A stretch of DNA of 54,467 bases from Acidobacteriota bacterium (GCA_028876385.1 JAGWSF010000197.1:1-54467), one strand, 5' to 3'; positions 20,212 through 28,657 are shown, counted from the first letter of the stretch. The notes: a model not told the origin generated them from the sequence alone. A program made the numbers and translations.

Positions 20212-20609
20212 GTAGAACGTCGCTGGGGAGTCGATGGGAAGAGCCAGCCACCGGTGGTTCGTTGCGGGTCGGCCGCGCTGGACGAGCTGGCGTCCTCGCT
20301 CCCTGAACCGATCGCATCGATCTCCCTGCGCGCCTGGGCCGCCGACTTCCCCACAGAGATGGCCACCCAGCGACGCATGCCCTGCGAGAGCGCGCCGATT
20401 CGGTCGTGTACTGCCAGGTCCTGGCCGAGCTGGGACGGGACCGGGGCTGGACGGTCCACCTCTACGACGCCAAGCGGGTTGAGGTTGAAGCGGCCCGGGT
20501 TCTGGGGCCGCGGGAGGCTGAGGTGCTGGAGGGCCCGCCGGCCCGGCTCGGAGCGCCGGGGTCCAAGATTCATCGAACGGCCCTGGCCGCGACGGTGCTG
20601 GCACCATGA
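20212..20609 (+). pseudogene. Apparently frameshifted conserved hypothetical gene
   Basis: Two consecutive frames each carry protein-like sequence. Frame A (about 20212-20385) reads ALDELASSLPEPIASISLRA and continues WAADFPTEMATQRRMPCE. Frame B (about 20385-20609) reads RERADSVVYCQVLAELGRDR, GWTVHLYDAKRVEVEAARVL and ends SKIHRTALAATVLAP. Joined, they give one soluble protein of about 130 residues; the switch falls in the CGAGAGCGCGCC region near 20385. A single-base indel or sequencing error would explain it. No good start codon (GTG 20254 is the first). I do not know its function; the joined sequence seems familiar as an uncharacterised actinobacterial family but I cannot name it. Confidence 0.5.
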
Positions 20610-20924
20610 CGGCGTCGCGGTCCAGATGGGGTGCCAGACACGGCGAAAGCCCCGGACTTCGGTGAAAATACGAGCTGAGCGGTGAAACCTCCGACGCCTC
20701 CAGCCGGGCTCAGTTGGGTGCGTCTCGCGCCGCGTCTTCGCCTGCGGTGGGCGTCCCCGCCCCCTGGGGGGTCAGCGTTTCGGTCAGCCTGTCGGCTGGG
20801 ACGCCGGCCCGTTGTATGGTCGTCGCGCAGCCCACCCACGGCGTCCAACTGGCACCCTAGAGGGCTGCCAGGCCACCGACCGGTGTCGAGCCGCCGTCTC
20901 TCCGAGGCCCAGCTGATCGCCTCC
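20610..20924. other. Intergenic stretch with no recognised gene
   Basis: 315 bp between the frameshifted gene and the convergent Imm5-like gene. Open frames exist on both strands but read as Arg/Pro-rich composition artefacts. No tRNA, hairpin terminator with T-run or repeat was recognised. Confidence 0.5.
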
Positions 20925-21464
20925 TCAGGGTGGACCGACAAGGGCGGCCTGTATGGCCCGGGTGATGACACCGAGCCGTCCCGATGTGAGTAGTCCGGGC
21001 CCGAGAGGGCCGGAGCGGTCCACGCCGGCCGGCGGTAGGGACCGGAGGGCGGCGCGGGTCTCGGCGGGCAGGTGCCCGAGCTGCCAGGCGATCTCGTCAT
21101 CGACGGCATCAGGCCGGTCGGCATCGGCGAGACCGGCGGCCAGGGCGGCGTAAGCGGCGGCACCGAGGGCGTGGGCGCCCATGTGACAGACCCCCACAGC
21201 CTGGCCGGCGGAGCGGGCCGCGGCGCGCGCCGCGGGGGAGGCGACATCACCGACGTCGACCCCACCGACGAAACGGCGACGTATCTCCCCGGCGGTGTCG
21301 AGCTCCCCTCGGGCGTAGGCCCGGGCCCGGGCGATGAGCGCCCGCGGCCGGCCGTCACGGGGCGCCTCGGCCTCGAACAGCCCCAGCACCCGTTCGGCGC
21401 AGTCGGCCGCCCATCCGGCCGCCAGGCGCCGGTCCGCCTCGCTCAGCGTCTGGGGGGACGCCAC
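20925..21464 (-). CDS. Imm5-like putative immunity protein domain
   Basis: 179 residues, almost all helical. GWAADCAERVLGLFEAEAPR, then DGRPRALIARARAYARGEL, then an Ala-rich helix with AGQAVGVCHMGAHALGAAAY match the 'W-A-x-x-C-A-E-R-V-L...D-x-R-P-R-x-A-I' pattern of the actinobacterial family annotated as putative immunity protein (Imm5). GTG 21464 is chosen because AAGGAGG lies 5 bp upstream and the domain begins at once; the longer frame to 21533 lacks homology. No toxin gene is evident next to it, so it may be an orphan or serve another role. Confidence 0.6.
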   Translation of the reverse strand: MASPQTLSEADRRLAAGWAADCAERVLGLFEAEAPRDGRPRALIARARAYARGELDTAGEIRRRFVGGVDVGDVASPAARAAARSAGQAVGVCHMGAHALGAAAYAALAAGLADADRPDAVDDEIAWQLGHLPAETRAALRSLPPAGVDRSGPLGPGLLTSGRLGVITRAIQAALVGPP

Positions 21465-21639
21465 CCGAACCTCCTTCACCCACCTCACGGTAACTCCCCG
21501 TGGTATCGGCGTCGCGGCCGGGAGGGCGGGCACCTCGGCGGGGGCGTACCCAGGGTCGGTTCCCCGAGGTCGGCCCGCGGGTCGGAACGGGTCGACACGG
21601 GGCTGTCACATTCAGGTGGTCCGTGGCGCTGTGTAGGTG

Positions 21640-22026
21640 ATGCTGAAGCGGTCCCGACTGTTCGAAGTTGGCTACGACGACGCCGTGTCGTCGGGGTTCG
21701 AGTCGTTCTACCGGGACCACTACGCGGCAGTGGTGCGGCGGGCCGCCGGGGTGATCGGCATAGCCCTCTTCGGCGCGGCCTGGCTCGCCGGTGTCGTGGG
21801 GACCCTCGGCTCTGCCTTCAATATCGCCACCCTGCGCACCATCGGCTCGGTCAGCCGCGGCGTCTCACCCACCGACGGCATGTGGCAGGGCGCCACCCAC
21901 CAACTCGAGCCGGCGACGTTGATCTCCACCGGCTCAGCGAGGCGCGCAACAGCGAGCCCGACCGCCGCCGCCGCTTCACCCCCAGGCGAGGGGCGACACC
22001 GCCCCCGAAAGCCCGTCAGGGGGTAG
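21640..22026 (+). CDS. Small ORF: sigma-factor-like N-terminus joined to a hydrophobic segment
   Basis: 128 residues from ATG 21640 (GTG 21637 also possible). Residues ~18-37 (GFESFYRDHYAAVVRRAAGV) look like the first helix of ECF sigma region 2. After VIG the sequence becomes a TM-like helix (IALFGAAWLAGVVGTLGSAF) and then NIATLRTIGSVSRGVSPTDG followed by MWQGATHQLEPATLI, which resembles the tail of an ABC-type permease. The C-terminal 30 residues are low-complexity. It may be a chimera of two gene relics or a novel small membrane protein; I cannot decide. Confidence 0.35.
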   Translation: MLKRSRLFEVGYDDAVSSGFESFYRDHYAAVVRRAAGVIGIALFGAAWLAGVVGTLGSAFNIATLRTIGSVSRGVSPTDGMWQGATHQLEPATLISTGSARRATASPTAAAASPPGEGRHRPRKPVRG

Positions 22027-22101
22027 TCCGGGCTCTCAGGGCTCTCAGGGCTGTCCGGCTCGTCGGTGTCCCCGCTGTCCGGCTCGACGGTGGGCGGCCC
22101 G

Positions 22102-23673
22102 TCAGGGCTGTCCGGGTTGTCCGGCTCGGCGGTGGGCGGCGTTGGAGGCAGCCGCGGTGGCCACGTCGGTGGGGTAGTACCGCAGTCCTCGCAGGAGGAT
22201 GAGCCCGCTGGCGGCGAGGGGAACGAGCATGATGATGAAGGTGTAGCGCAGGCCCTGATGGGTCCCGGACAGGAGATCGGACAGACCGCCGAAGGTGAGA
22301 GGGGCGATCGACTGGGCGCCGGCCCGCAGCAGGGTGCGGACGCCTTCGGCCCGGCCCCAGAGCGTCGGGGGCATGATGTCGAGGCGGGCCGCGTCGAGGG
22401 TGGGGTTCTGGGCGGCCAGGCAGAACGCCGCGGCGGTGATGTAGGGGAGGGCGGTCATCGGGTCGTGAGTGAAGGCGGCGGGAACGAACAGGCCGACCGT
22501 CGCCGTGGCGGCTACCCCGGCGACGAGCATGCGCCCGTTGATACGGCCCCGCCGGGTCAGGGCGTCGCCGGCGTTGCCGCCGACGATGACACCCAGGACG
22601 GCGCCTGCGCCGATCACCAGCATGAGCAGGTTGGCGAGCACGGTGGACACGCCGTACTGGCGGTTGACGAACTCGAGGCCGAAGGTCTGGATGCCGGTCA
22701 TGAAGAAGTAGGCGGCGGCCCCGGACACGATCAGGACCACGTTCGTGCGGATCCCGAGGATGTAGCGGGCGGCGGCCAGCAGGCCGAGCTGCTGGGGGTC
22801 GCTGCTGAGGATCATGGCCGGGTCAGGGGCCACGCCAGTGTCGAGGGCCCGGCGTTGGGTCTCGGTGAGGCGCGCTTGGTCGGTCGAAGAGGTCGCCCCG
22901 GGGTCGGGCCGCGCCTCCTCGAGGTGGTCGAGCGACTCCGCCCCGGACTCGATCTGGGTGACTCCGCCCCGGGCCGGCTCGGGTAGGCGGTGCACCTGCC
23001 AGGCGAGCAGGAAAGCCGGAACGGCCAGGATGACGAACGCGGCCCGCCACGAGATGGCGGCCACATCTCCGGTGATGAAGAATCCGACCCCGGCGCCGAG
23101 CAGCTCGCCGGTGAGGACGTAGCTGTATATGCGGCCCCGTTCGTCGCTGGCGAAGTAGTCGCCCACCAGTGACGCCACAGACGGGCTGGCGGCCCCGGTC
23201 ACGAACCCCAGCCCGATCCGTACTAGGAGCAGCGACGCGAACGAAGTGACGCTGGCGCTGGCCAGCATGATCAGGCCCCACAGGCCGATCATCACGGCCA
23301 GCAGCCGGGTCCGGTTCACCCGGTCGACGAGCATCCCGAACGGGATGCCGGCCAGGGCCCCGACCCCCTGTGACACCGAGACCAGCAAGCCGATGTCTCC
23401 GTTGCTGATCCCGAGAGCCGCTCGCAGCTCCCGGGCCGAGGCGCCCACCGTCGACGAGTCGGCGCTGCTGAGAGCCAGCGTGGCGGCGAACAGGGCGATG
23501 ACCCGGCTGCGGGCCGGGCCCCCGAGGACGTGCTCTATCCTTTTGAAGGCGAAGCCCAGATGGGTCCGGCCGATGCTCCGGCCGGGTGGGTGCGCCGAAG
23601 CAGGCGAGACCTCGCCGGGCTTCGCCGCCCCCGGCGCCGAGGTAGGACTCAACCGGTCAGGACCGACGGCCAT
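22102..23673 (-). CDS. MFS transporter (Spns-like subgroup)
   Basis: 523 residues, 12 predicted TM helices in two sixes. TM1-6 begin near residue 56 (RVIALFAATLALSSADSSTV). Motif A between TM2 and TM3 reads GMLVDRVNRTRLL. A long acidic cytoplasmic loop (residues ~225-290, ending DPAMILSSDPQQLGLLAAAR) precedes TM7-12. An N-terminal cytoplasmic extension of ~50 residues contains FKRIEHVLGGPARSR. Substrate not predictable; the layout fits drug, lipid or sugar-type exporters. The C-terminus ends in Pro/Gln-rich sequence over a CTCAGGGCTGTCCGG repeat (about 22030-22130). Confidence 0.9.
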   Translation of the reverse strand: MAVGPDRLSPTSAPGAAKPGEVSPASAHPPGRSIGRTHLGFAFKRIEHVLGGPARSRVIALFAATLALSSADSSTVGASARELRAALGISNGDIGLLVSVSQGVGALAGIPFGMLVDRVNRTRLLAVMIGLWGLIMLASASVTSFASLLLVRIGLGFVTGAASPSVASLVGDYFASDERGRIYSYVLTGELLGAGVGFFITGDVAAISWRAAFVILAVPAFLLAWQVHRLPEPARGGVTQIESGAESLDHLEEARPDPGATSSTDQARLTETQRRALDTGVAPDPAMILSSDPQQLGLLAAARYILGIRTNVVLIVSGAAAYFFMTGIQTFGLEFVNRQYGVSTVLANLLMLVIGAGAVLGVIVGGNAGDALTRRGRINGRMLVAGVAATATVGLFVPAAFTHDPMTALPYITAAAFCLAAQNPTLDAARLDIMPPTLWGRAEGVRTLLRAGAQSIAPLTFGGLSDLLSGTHQGLRYTFIIMLVPLAASGLILLRGLRYYPTDVATAAASNAAHRRAGQPGQP

Positions 23674-23687
23674 TCACGCTTCGGTCA

Positions 23688-23723
23688 ACGCTGAGGGCGG
23701 AGCCGACGCTGAGGGCGGAGCCG
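23688..23723. repeat. Two 18-bp tandem copies
   Basis: ACGCTGAGGGCGGAGCCG occurs twice in tandem just upstream of the MFS gene start. The rest of the 225-bp gap to the GntR gene holds nothing else recognised. Confidence 0.6.
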
Positions 23724-23898
23724 ACGCAGCCCTCCGTGGCGAGGTCTCGGACGGTCATGATCATGATGGGGGTGCGGGCCAAGTTGCTCCTCCGTATCAC
23801 CGGTCGCTGATGGGGTCATCGGCCAGCCGGTTCGACCGGTGGGGTACCCGCCGCCCGCCGCCCAAAAACCGAGAGCCTTCGGCTCGAACTCCCGCTCG

Positions 23899-24558
23899 TC
23901 AGTCGGGCAGGATGGACCTCAGAGCATCGATAGTCGAGCGCCGGCCGCCTTCGATGTGGGCGTAGGCCAGCGCCGCAGCCAGTTCCACGTCCCCGGAGAA
24001 GATGGCATCGCAGAGCTGATGGTGTTCCTGACAGGTCCGGAAGGCGTTGCGCTGGGCCGAGATCATGCCGAAGATCCACCGGTCGCGGCCGACCACCGGA
24101 CGCATCATCGAGGTGAGCAGCCGGTTACCGGCCAGCTCGAGAATCCGGTCGTGGACCGAGGCGTTGGCCTCGGCGATGACCGCCTCGTCGCCGCCGGAGA
24201 GCAGGGCATCGGCTTCGGCCAGAGCCCGGCCGAGATCGTCTGTGGCGGCCCCACCCCCGGCGCGGCGGGCGGCTAGACGGGCGGCCTGCACCTCGAGCGC
24301 CAGGCGGACGTCGTAGAGCTCCTCCACGTCGGTCAGGTGCAGATGGGCGACCGTCGCTCCCCGCCGCGGTGAGGTCTGCACGAATCCCTCGGCCTCGAGG
24401 CGCAGGATGGCCTCACGGATGGGGACCCGCGAGGCGGCCAGTTCGTCAGCCAGATTGCGCTCCCGTAGCCGGGTCCCCGAAGTCAGGCGACCGGAGACGA
24501 TGCTGGCCCGTAGCTGGGCGTAGACCCGCCGCGACAGCGAGTCGTCATCGAGGGCCAT
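23899..24558 (-). CDS. GntR/FadR-type transcriptional regulator (FCD domain)
   Basis: 219 residues from ATG 24558. N-terminal winged helix: LSRRVYAQLRASIVSGRLTS, then LADELAASRVPIREAILRLE, the GntR signature. The FCD effector domain has ELYDVRLALEVQAARLAARR, NASVHDRILELAGN and a late ELAAALAYAHIEGG, where the metal-binding D/H residues of FadR-like FCD domains sit. It is divergent from the ABC operon; a 17-bp site is repeated in front of each (24599-24615 and 24684-24700). It probably represses the operon until a substrate-derived organic acid or amino acid binds. Confidence 0.92.
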   Translation of the reverse strand: MALDDDSLSRRVYAQLRASIVSGRLTSGTRLRERNLADELAASRVPIREAILRLEAEGFVQTSPRRGATVAHLHLTDVEELYDVRLALEVQAARLAARRAGGGAATDDLGRALAEADALLSGGDEAVIAEANASVHDRILELAGNRLLTSMMRPVVGRDRWIFGMISAQRNAFRTCQEHHQLCDAIFSGDVELAAALAYAHIEGGRRSTIDALRSILPD

Positions 24559-24598
24559 CCCGGCAGTCTGCCCGGGCGGCGCGTCCCGCACCAATCCT

Positions 24599-24615
24599 TT
24601 TGGGATACCAGATTG
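24599..24615. promoter_or_regulatory. GntR operator copy 1
   Basis: TTTGGGATACCAGATTG, 41 bp upstream of the gntR-type start. It shares TTTGGNATACCANNTTG with the copy at 24684-24700; TTGG....CCA half-sites are typical of GntR/FadR operators. Confidence 0.65.
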
Positions 24616-24683
24616 GCGCTAGGCGTTGGATGTTCACCGCGTGACACGCTCCCGTCACAGAACTGAAATATTTAAGCCGTAGG

Positions 24684-24700
24684 TTTGGCATACCAAGTTG
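24684..24700. promoter_or_regulatory. GntR operator copy 2
   Basis: TTTGGCATACCAAGTTG, with core TTGG-CATA-CCAA palindromic. It lies 32 bp before the substrate-binding protein start, in position to block transcription of the ABC operon. Confidence 0.7.
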
Positions 24701-24732
24701 CGGAGGGCGCGACCTGGCAGGAGGCGATTCAG

Positions 24733-25728
24733 GTGAAGGTGATCCGACCTGGTGGGGCAGCGTGGGTGTGGGGGGTGGCGGCCGTCACCGCGACCGGGCT
24801 GGTGGCGGGGTGCTCCTCGGCTGCCGGTTCGACCAAACCGGCGGCGGCCGCCACGACACCGTCGACGGGGACACCGTCGACACTGACGCCGTCGACGGGG
24901 ACAGCGGCAGGGAGCGGCGTCGACCAGGCAGCCCGGGCCATGCTGCCCAAAGCCATCCTCGACGCCGGCACCGTCGAGGTGGGCTTGGGAGCGGCGTTCC
25001 CGCCCTACGCCTACCACCCCAACGGGGGAAGTGGTTACGCCGGCTACGAGGCCGGTCTGATGGACGCCATCATGGCCAAGTTGGGGCTGAAGCCGCACTA
25101 CAGCGACGTGGCCTCGGTGGGCGACGCGGTACCGATGATCCAAGCCGGGCGCATCGCCGTGGCCGCTCTGGGCATCACCGACACCGCCGCCCGCGAGAAG
25201 GCGGCCATCTTCGTCGACAATCTCATCGGTCGCGACGGCGCCATTTTCCCGGCCGCCGACCAGGGCAAGTACAGCGCGTTCACCGACATGTGCGGGCTGA
25301 AGGTGGCGGCGGTGACGGGAAGCGTATCGGTGACGATTGTCAACGCCGAGAACACGCAGTGCACCCAGGACGGCAAGCCCCCCATGACCCTCGTCCAGCT
25401 CAAGGACAATGCCACGACGCTTCTCGCCGTCCAATCCGGCCAGGCTCAGGCGGCCATGGAGACCTATCCCGGAGCCAGCTACCAGGTGGCCCACAACCCC
25501 GGCGTGTTCTGGGCCCTCCCGTTGAACGAGGGGCTCAACGCCCGGTTCCCCAACGGTATCGCCGTGGACCGCAACCAGCCGCAGCTGGCCAACGCCATCG
25601 GGGCGGCCCTGACCGACCTGATCAACGACGGCACCTACGCCCAGGTACTGAAGGCCAACGACGTCGACCCGGCCATCAACGGGGTCAGCGCTGTGCATCT
25701 CGACTGGGCCACCAATGGATTCTCCTGA
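24733..25728 (+). CDS. Amino-acid-type ABC transporter substrate-binding lipoprotein
   Basis: 331 residues from GTG 24733, preceded by GGAGG 8 bp upstream. The lipoprotein signal peptide ends in LVAGC (lipidated Cys27), followed by a Thr/Ser/Pro-rich tether of ~45 residues (TPSTGTPSTLTPSTGTAAG). The solute-binding domain is cluster 3/SBP_bac_3-like: EVGLGAAFPPYAYHPNGGSG, YEAGLMDAIMAKLGLKPHY, GRIAVAALGITDTAAREKAA, then GIAVDRNQPQLANAIGAALT. This family binds polar amino acids and related small anions. First gene of the operon; its end overlaps the permease by 14 bp. Confidence 0.92.
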   Translation: MKVIRPGGAAWVWGVAAVTATGLVAGCSSAAGSTKPAAAATTPSTGTPSTLTPSTGTAAGSGVDQAARAMLPKAILDAGTVEVGLGAAFPPYAYHPNGGSGYAGYEAGLMDAIMAKLGLKPHYSDVASVGDAVPMIQAGRIAVAALGITDTAAREKAAIFVDNLIGRDGAIFPAADQGKYSAFTDMCGLKVAAVTGSVSVTIVNAENTQCTQDGKPPMTLVQLKDNATTLLAVQSGQAQAAMETYPGASYQVAHNPGVFWALPLNEGLNARFPNGIAVDRNQPQLANAIGAALTDLINDGTYAQVLKANDVDPAINGVSAVHLDWATNGFS

Positions 25729-26617
25729 CCGAAACCTCTTCTCCGTTCCGGGCCCGGTCGGCCCGCTGCGGCGGGCGTGGCCCTGGGCCGTTTCGGCTGT
25801 CATCGTGGGTGTCATCGTCTACGGGGTGGCCCGCAACCCCAACATCGGGTGGGGCGAGGTGGGCGTGTACCTCTTCAACAGTCAAGTGCTCGATGGACTT
25901 CTCGGCACTGTGGAGCTGACCGTCCTGGCCGGCGTCGTCTCCCTGGTGCTGGGCGCCGTGGTGCTGGCGCTCGGTCGGACCGGCAGCGTCGGGCGAGCGT
26001 TCGCCACCGCCTGGGTCTGGTTCTTCCGGGCTGTGCCTCTGATGGTCCAGTTGGTGATCTGGTTCAACGCGGCGCTGATCGTTCGGCGCGTTTCCATCCC
26101 GCTGCCGGGCGGGTTCCACCTCCTCGACGTTCCGACCAACAGCCTGATCAGTGCTTTCACGGCGGCCATCCTGGGATTGGCCCTACACGAGTCGGCCTAC
26201 GTCGCGGAGATCCTGAGGGGCGGCCTGCTGGCGGTGCCGGCCGGCCAGTACCGGGCGGCGGCGGCGATCGGTATGACTGCGCCGCAGGCCTACCGCTACG
26301 TGATCGGGCCCGAGGTGGTGCGGGTGACGGTGCCGGCGTTGACCAACCAGATGATCGGCCTGCTGAAGGCGACGGCCACTGTGGCTTTCATCGGGGGCGC
26401 CGACCTCCTGACCAAGGTCACGCAGATTTACGAACAGAACTTCAAGACCATTCCCCTGCTGATCGTGGCCACCATCTGGTACCTGGTCCTGGTCGCCCTG
26501 GCGACGCTCGGACAGCGGGGGGTGGAAAGGCGCTTCAGCTCCCCCCGGCGCTCCGAGCCGGGCCTCGCCCCGGTCCTCGACCAGGTGACCGCCTTCGGGC
26601 TGGAGCCAGTCGGTTGA
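25715..26617 (+). CDS. Amino-acid ABC transporter permease (HisM/GlnP type)
   Basis: 300 residues with an N-terminal TM (AWPWAVSAVIVGVIVYGVA) and a BPD_transp_1 domain. The first domain helix follows GLLGTVELTVLAGVVSLVLG, an FRAVPLMVQLVIWF segment is typical of the family, and the cytoplasmic EAA loop reads EILRGGLLAVPAGQYRAAAA with IGMTAPQAYRYVIGP. Start ATG 25715 lies inside the binding-protein gene; the stop overlaps the ATPase start (TTGA). It forms the membrane channel with the ATPase encoded next. Confidence 0.92.
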   Translation: MDSPDRNLFSVPGPVGPLRRAWPWAVSAVIVGVIVYGVARNPNIGWGEVGVYLFNSQVLDGLLGTVELTVLAGVVSLVLGAVVLALGRTGSVGRAFATAWVWFFRAVPLMVQLVIWFNAALIVRRVSIPLPGGFHLLDVPTNSLISAFTAAILGLALHESAYVAEILRGGLLAVPAGQYRAAAAIGMTAPQAYRYVIGPEVVRVTVPALTNQMIGLLKATATVAFIGGADLLTKVTQIYEQNFKTIPLLIVATIWYLVLVALATLGQRGVERRFSSPRRSEPGLAPVLDQVTAFGLEPVG

Positions 26618-27393
26618 GCCATCTCGTCGTCAGCGGACTGAGTAAATCCTACGGCGACACCCTGGTGCTGCGCGACATCTCCTTCACCGTCGAGCGGGGT
26701 CACTGCGTCGCCGTCCTCGGACCCTCTGGGTCCGGTAAAAGCACGCTACTGCGCTGTCTCAACCGGCTCGAGAGCCACGACGCCGGGACCATCGAGATCG
26801 ACGGGACGAGAATAGGCCCAAACTTCTCGCGGTCGCGCCGCCAGCGGAGGGCCGACCTGGTCGCTCAGCGTCGCCGCTTCGGGATGGTCTTCCAGCAGTT
26901 CGAGCTGTTCCCGCACCTGACCGCCTTGCAGAACGTGGTGATCGGCCAGCGGACGGTCAGCGGCCGTGACCGGGATACCGCCTTGGCCAGGGCCCGACAG
27001 GAACTGGACCGTGTCGGCCTGCTCGACAAGCAGGACGCCATGCCGGCCAGCCTCTCGGGCGGCCAGCAGCAGCGGGTGGCGATCGCCCGGGCGGTGGCAA
27101 TGGATCCGGAAGTTCTCCTCTTCGATGAGCCGACCAGCGCTCTGGATCCAGAACGCGTTGGCGAGGTGCTGACCGTGATGCGCGACATCGCGGCGAGCAA
27201 CATCACCATGTTGGTCGTAACCCACGAACTGGATTTCGCCCGCCGCGCCGCCGACCACGTCCTCTTCATCGACGGCGGGACGGTCCTCGAGTCGGGACCA
27301 CCGGAGAAGGTGCTCGACCATCCGGCCCAGGACCGTACCAAGCGGTTCCTGACCCGGCTGAACAGCCAGCCCGCCGCGGACGTCCCGGTATGA
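26614..27393 (+). CDS. Amino-acid ABC transporter ATPase (GlnQ/HisP type)
   Basis: 259 residues starting at TTG 26614 (SHLVVSGLSKSYGD). Walker A GPSGSGKST, Q-loop VFQQFELFPHLTALQNV, signature LSGGQQQR, Walker B LLFDEPTSALDPE and H-loop VTHEL are intact. A slightly expanded loop before the Q-loop (NFSRSRRQRRADLVAQRRR) is basic. Polar amino-acid uptake ATPases are the closest class. TTGA overlap with the permease upstream and ATGA overlap with the racemase-family gene downstream indicate one transcript. Confidence 0.95.
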   Translation: MSHLVVSGLSKSYGDTLVLRDISFTVERGHCVAVLGPSGSGKSTLLRCLNRLESHDAGTIEIDGTRIGPNFSRSRRQRRADLVAQRRRFGMVFQQFELFPHLTALQNVVIGQRTVSGRDRDTALARARQELDRVGLLDKQDAMPASLSGGQQQRVAIARAVAMDPEVLLFDEPTSALDPERVGEVLTVMRDIAASNITMLVVTHELDFARRAADHVLFIDGGTVLESGPPEKVLDHPAQDRTKRFLTRLNSQPAADVPV

Positions 27394-28094
27394 GCGGATC
27401 GGCGGCCCCTTTCCGGCTCGGCATTCTTAACCCCAACACGTCACCGGAAGTGACAGAGGTGCTCGACCGCCACGCTCGCCGGGTGGCCCGGGTCGGTACC
27501 ACGGTGGTGACTCTCCGGCCGACCCACGGACCGGCCGCGGTCGAGGGATGGAGCGACGCCTATAGGAGCGTCCCTGGCATGCTCGACCGTCTCGTATCAC
27601 TCGAGCATCCGCTCGACGCCCTGGTCCTGGCTGGCTTCGGCGACGTGGGACTGGAGGCGCTACGCGAGGTGCTGGCCGTACCGGTGCTCGACATGACCGA
27701 GATCGGGGCGGCAACTGCCCGGTCCCTCGGTCGCCGTTACGGCGTCGTCACGACGTTGGCGGCCATGGTGGATCCCATCAGGTCCAGCCTGTCGGTTCGA
27801 GGGCTGACAGACCGCAACGTCGGGGTGGAGCCGATCGACGTCGGGATCGCCGAGGCCGCCGTGGCCGAAGTGGTGCTACCCCGCCTCATCGACGCCGCCA
27901 AACAGCTCGTCGACCACGGCGCCGAGGCGGTGTGCCTGGGCTCGGCCGTGCTCCTTTCCTACGCCGCAACTCTGTGCTCAGAGGTCGGAGTGCCCGTGGT
28001 CGATCCTTTGGCCGCAGCAATCGCCCTGTTGGAGACGGCATATCTTCCGGACCGGGCTGGAGGCCCGGCAACGGGGCCGCCAAGATCTGATTGA
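27390..28094 (+). CDS. Asp/Glu/hydantoin racemase-family protein lacking the catalytic cysteines
   Basis: 234 residues. The family start LGILNPNTSPEVTEVL and overall length match hydantoin/allantoin racemases (HyuE type). In that family one Cys lies in 'DALVIACFSDPG' and a second in 'VLGCAG'. Here the positions read DALVLAGFGDVG and VCLGSAVLL, so they are Gly and Ser; a Cys occurs two residues before the second site. Racemase chemistry by the two-base mechanism is therefore doubtful; a decarboxylase, hydrolase or binding role is possible. It is the last gene of the GntR-controlled ABC operon, so it probably processes the imported compound. Confidence 0.82.
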   Translation: MSGSAAPFRLGILNPNTSPEVTEVLDRHARRVARVGTTVVTLRPTHGPAAVEGWSDAYRSVPGMLDRLVSLEHPLDALVLAGFGDVGLEALREVLAVPVLDMTEIGAATARSLGRRYGVVTTLAAMVDPIRSSLSVRGLTDRNVGVEPIDVGIAEAAVAEVVLPRLIDAAKQLVDHGAEAVCLGSAVLLSYAATLCSEVGVPVVDPLAAAIALLETAYLPDRAGGPATGPPRSD

Positions 28095-28165
28095 TTGGGG
28101 TCCGACAACTATCGCCCACCATCACGATCCTTTTGTCTCCTGGCGGGGCGTGAGAAGCTGGCGGG

Positions 28166-28636
28166 GTGGAAGAAGCCCCCCCGCCGCTGGCTAGAACAGC
28201 CGGCCCGGACCACGCCGTCGCTGTCGCCCGGCTGCTCGACGCGTTCAACCGCGAGTACGGCGACCCGTCCCCCGGAGCAGAGGTACTGGGGAGGAGGCTG
28301 GACAGGCTGCTCGCCGGCGACGACGTGTTCGCCGTTGTGGTGGGTGACCCGCCCGTTGGGGTTGCCTTGGTCACATTGCGGCCCAACGTCTGGTTCGAAG
28401 GCCGCGTCGGCCTGCTCGACGAGCTCTATGTCACCCCCGGGTTGAGGGGCCGGGGTCTGGGTACGGCTCTACTGGCGACCACCGAGTCGGTGGCCCGGCA
28501 GAGAGGCGCCCAGCTCATGGAGATCAATGTCGACGGCGAGGACCTCGACGCCAGACGCTTCTACGAGCGCAACGGCTACGCCTGCACGGCCCCGGGCGAA
28601 CCGGAACCCGACCTTTACTACGCCAAGGACCTCTGA
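28166..28636 (+). CDS. GNAT N-acetyltransferase
   Basis: 156 residues. Begins with helix AVAVARLLDAFNREYGDPSP. Beta-4 with motif A reads GLLDELYVTPGLRGRGLGTA, followed by QLMEINVDGEDLDARRFYER and NGYACT, the R-G-x-G-x-A acetyl-CoA loop and 'A-x-x-F-Y-x-x-x-G-F/Y' end of the fold. GTG 28166. Acceptor unknown. Confidence 0.9.
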   Translation: MEEAPPPLARTAGPDHAVAVARLLDAFNREYGDPSPGAEVLGRRLDRLLAGDDVFAVVVGDPPVGVALVTLRPNVWFEGRVGLLDELYVTPGLRGRGLGTALLATTESVARQRGAQLMEINVDGEDLDARRFYERNGYACTAPGEPEPDLYYAKDL

Positions 28637-28657
28637 GCAGCAAGCCGGTCGGCCGCA

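Noticed and set aside
20570..21358. 262-residue open frame on the minus strand
   Set aside because: Pro/Arg/Ser-rich without domains; overlaps the Imm5-like gene in a different frame.
24655..25815. 386-residue open frame on the minus strand
   Set aside because: Antisense to the substrate-binding protein and permease genes, which have clear motifs and coupling.
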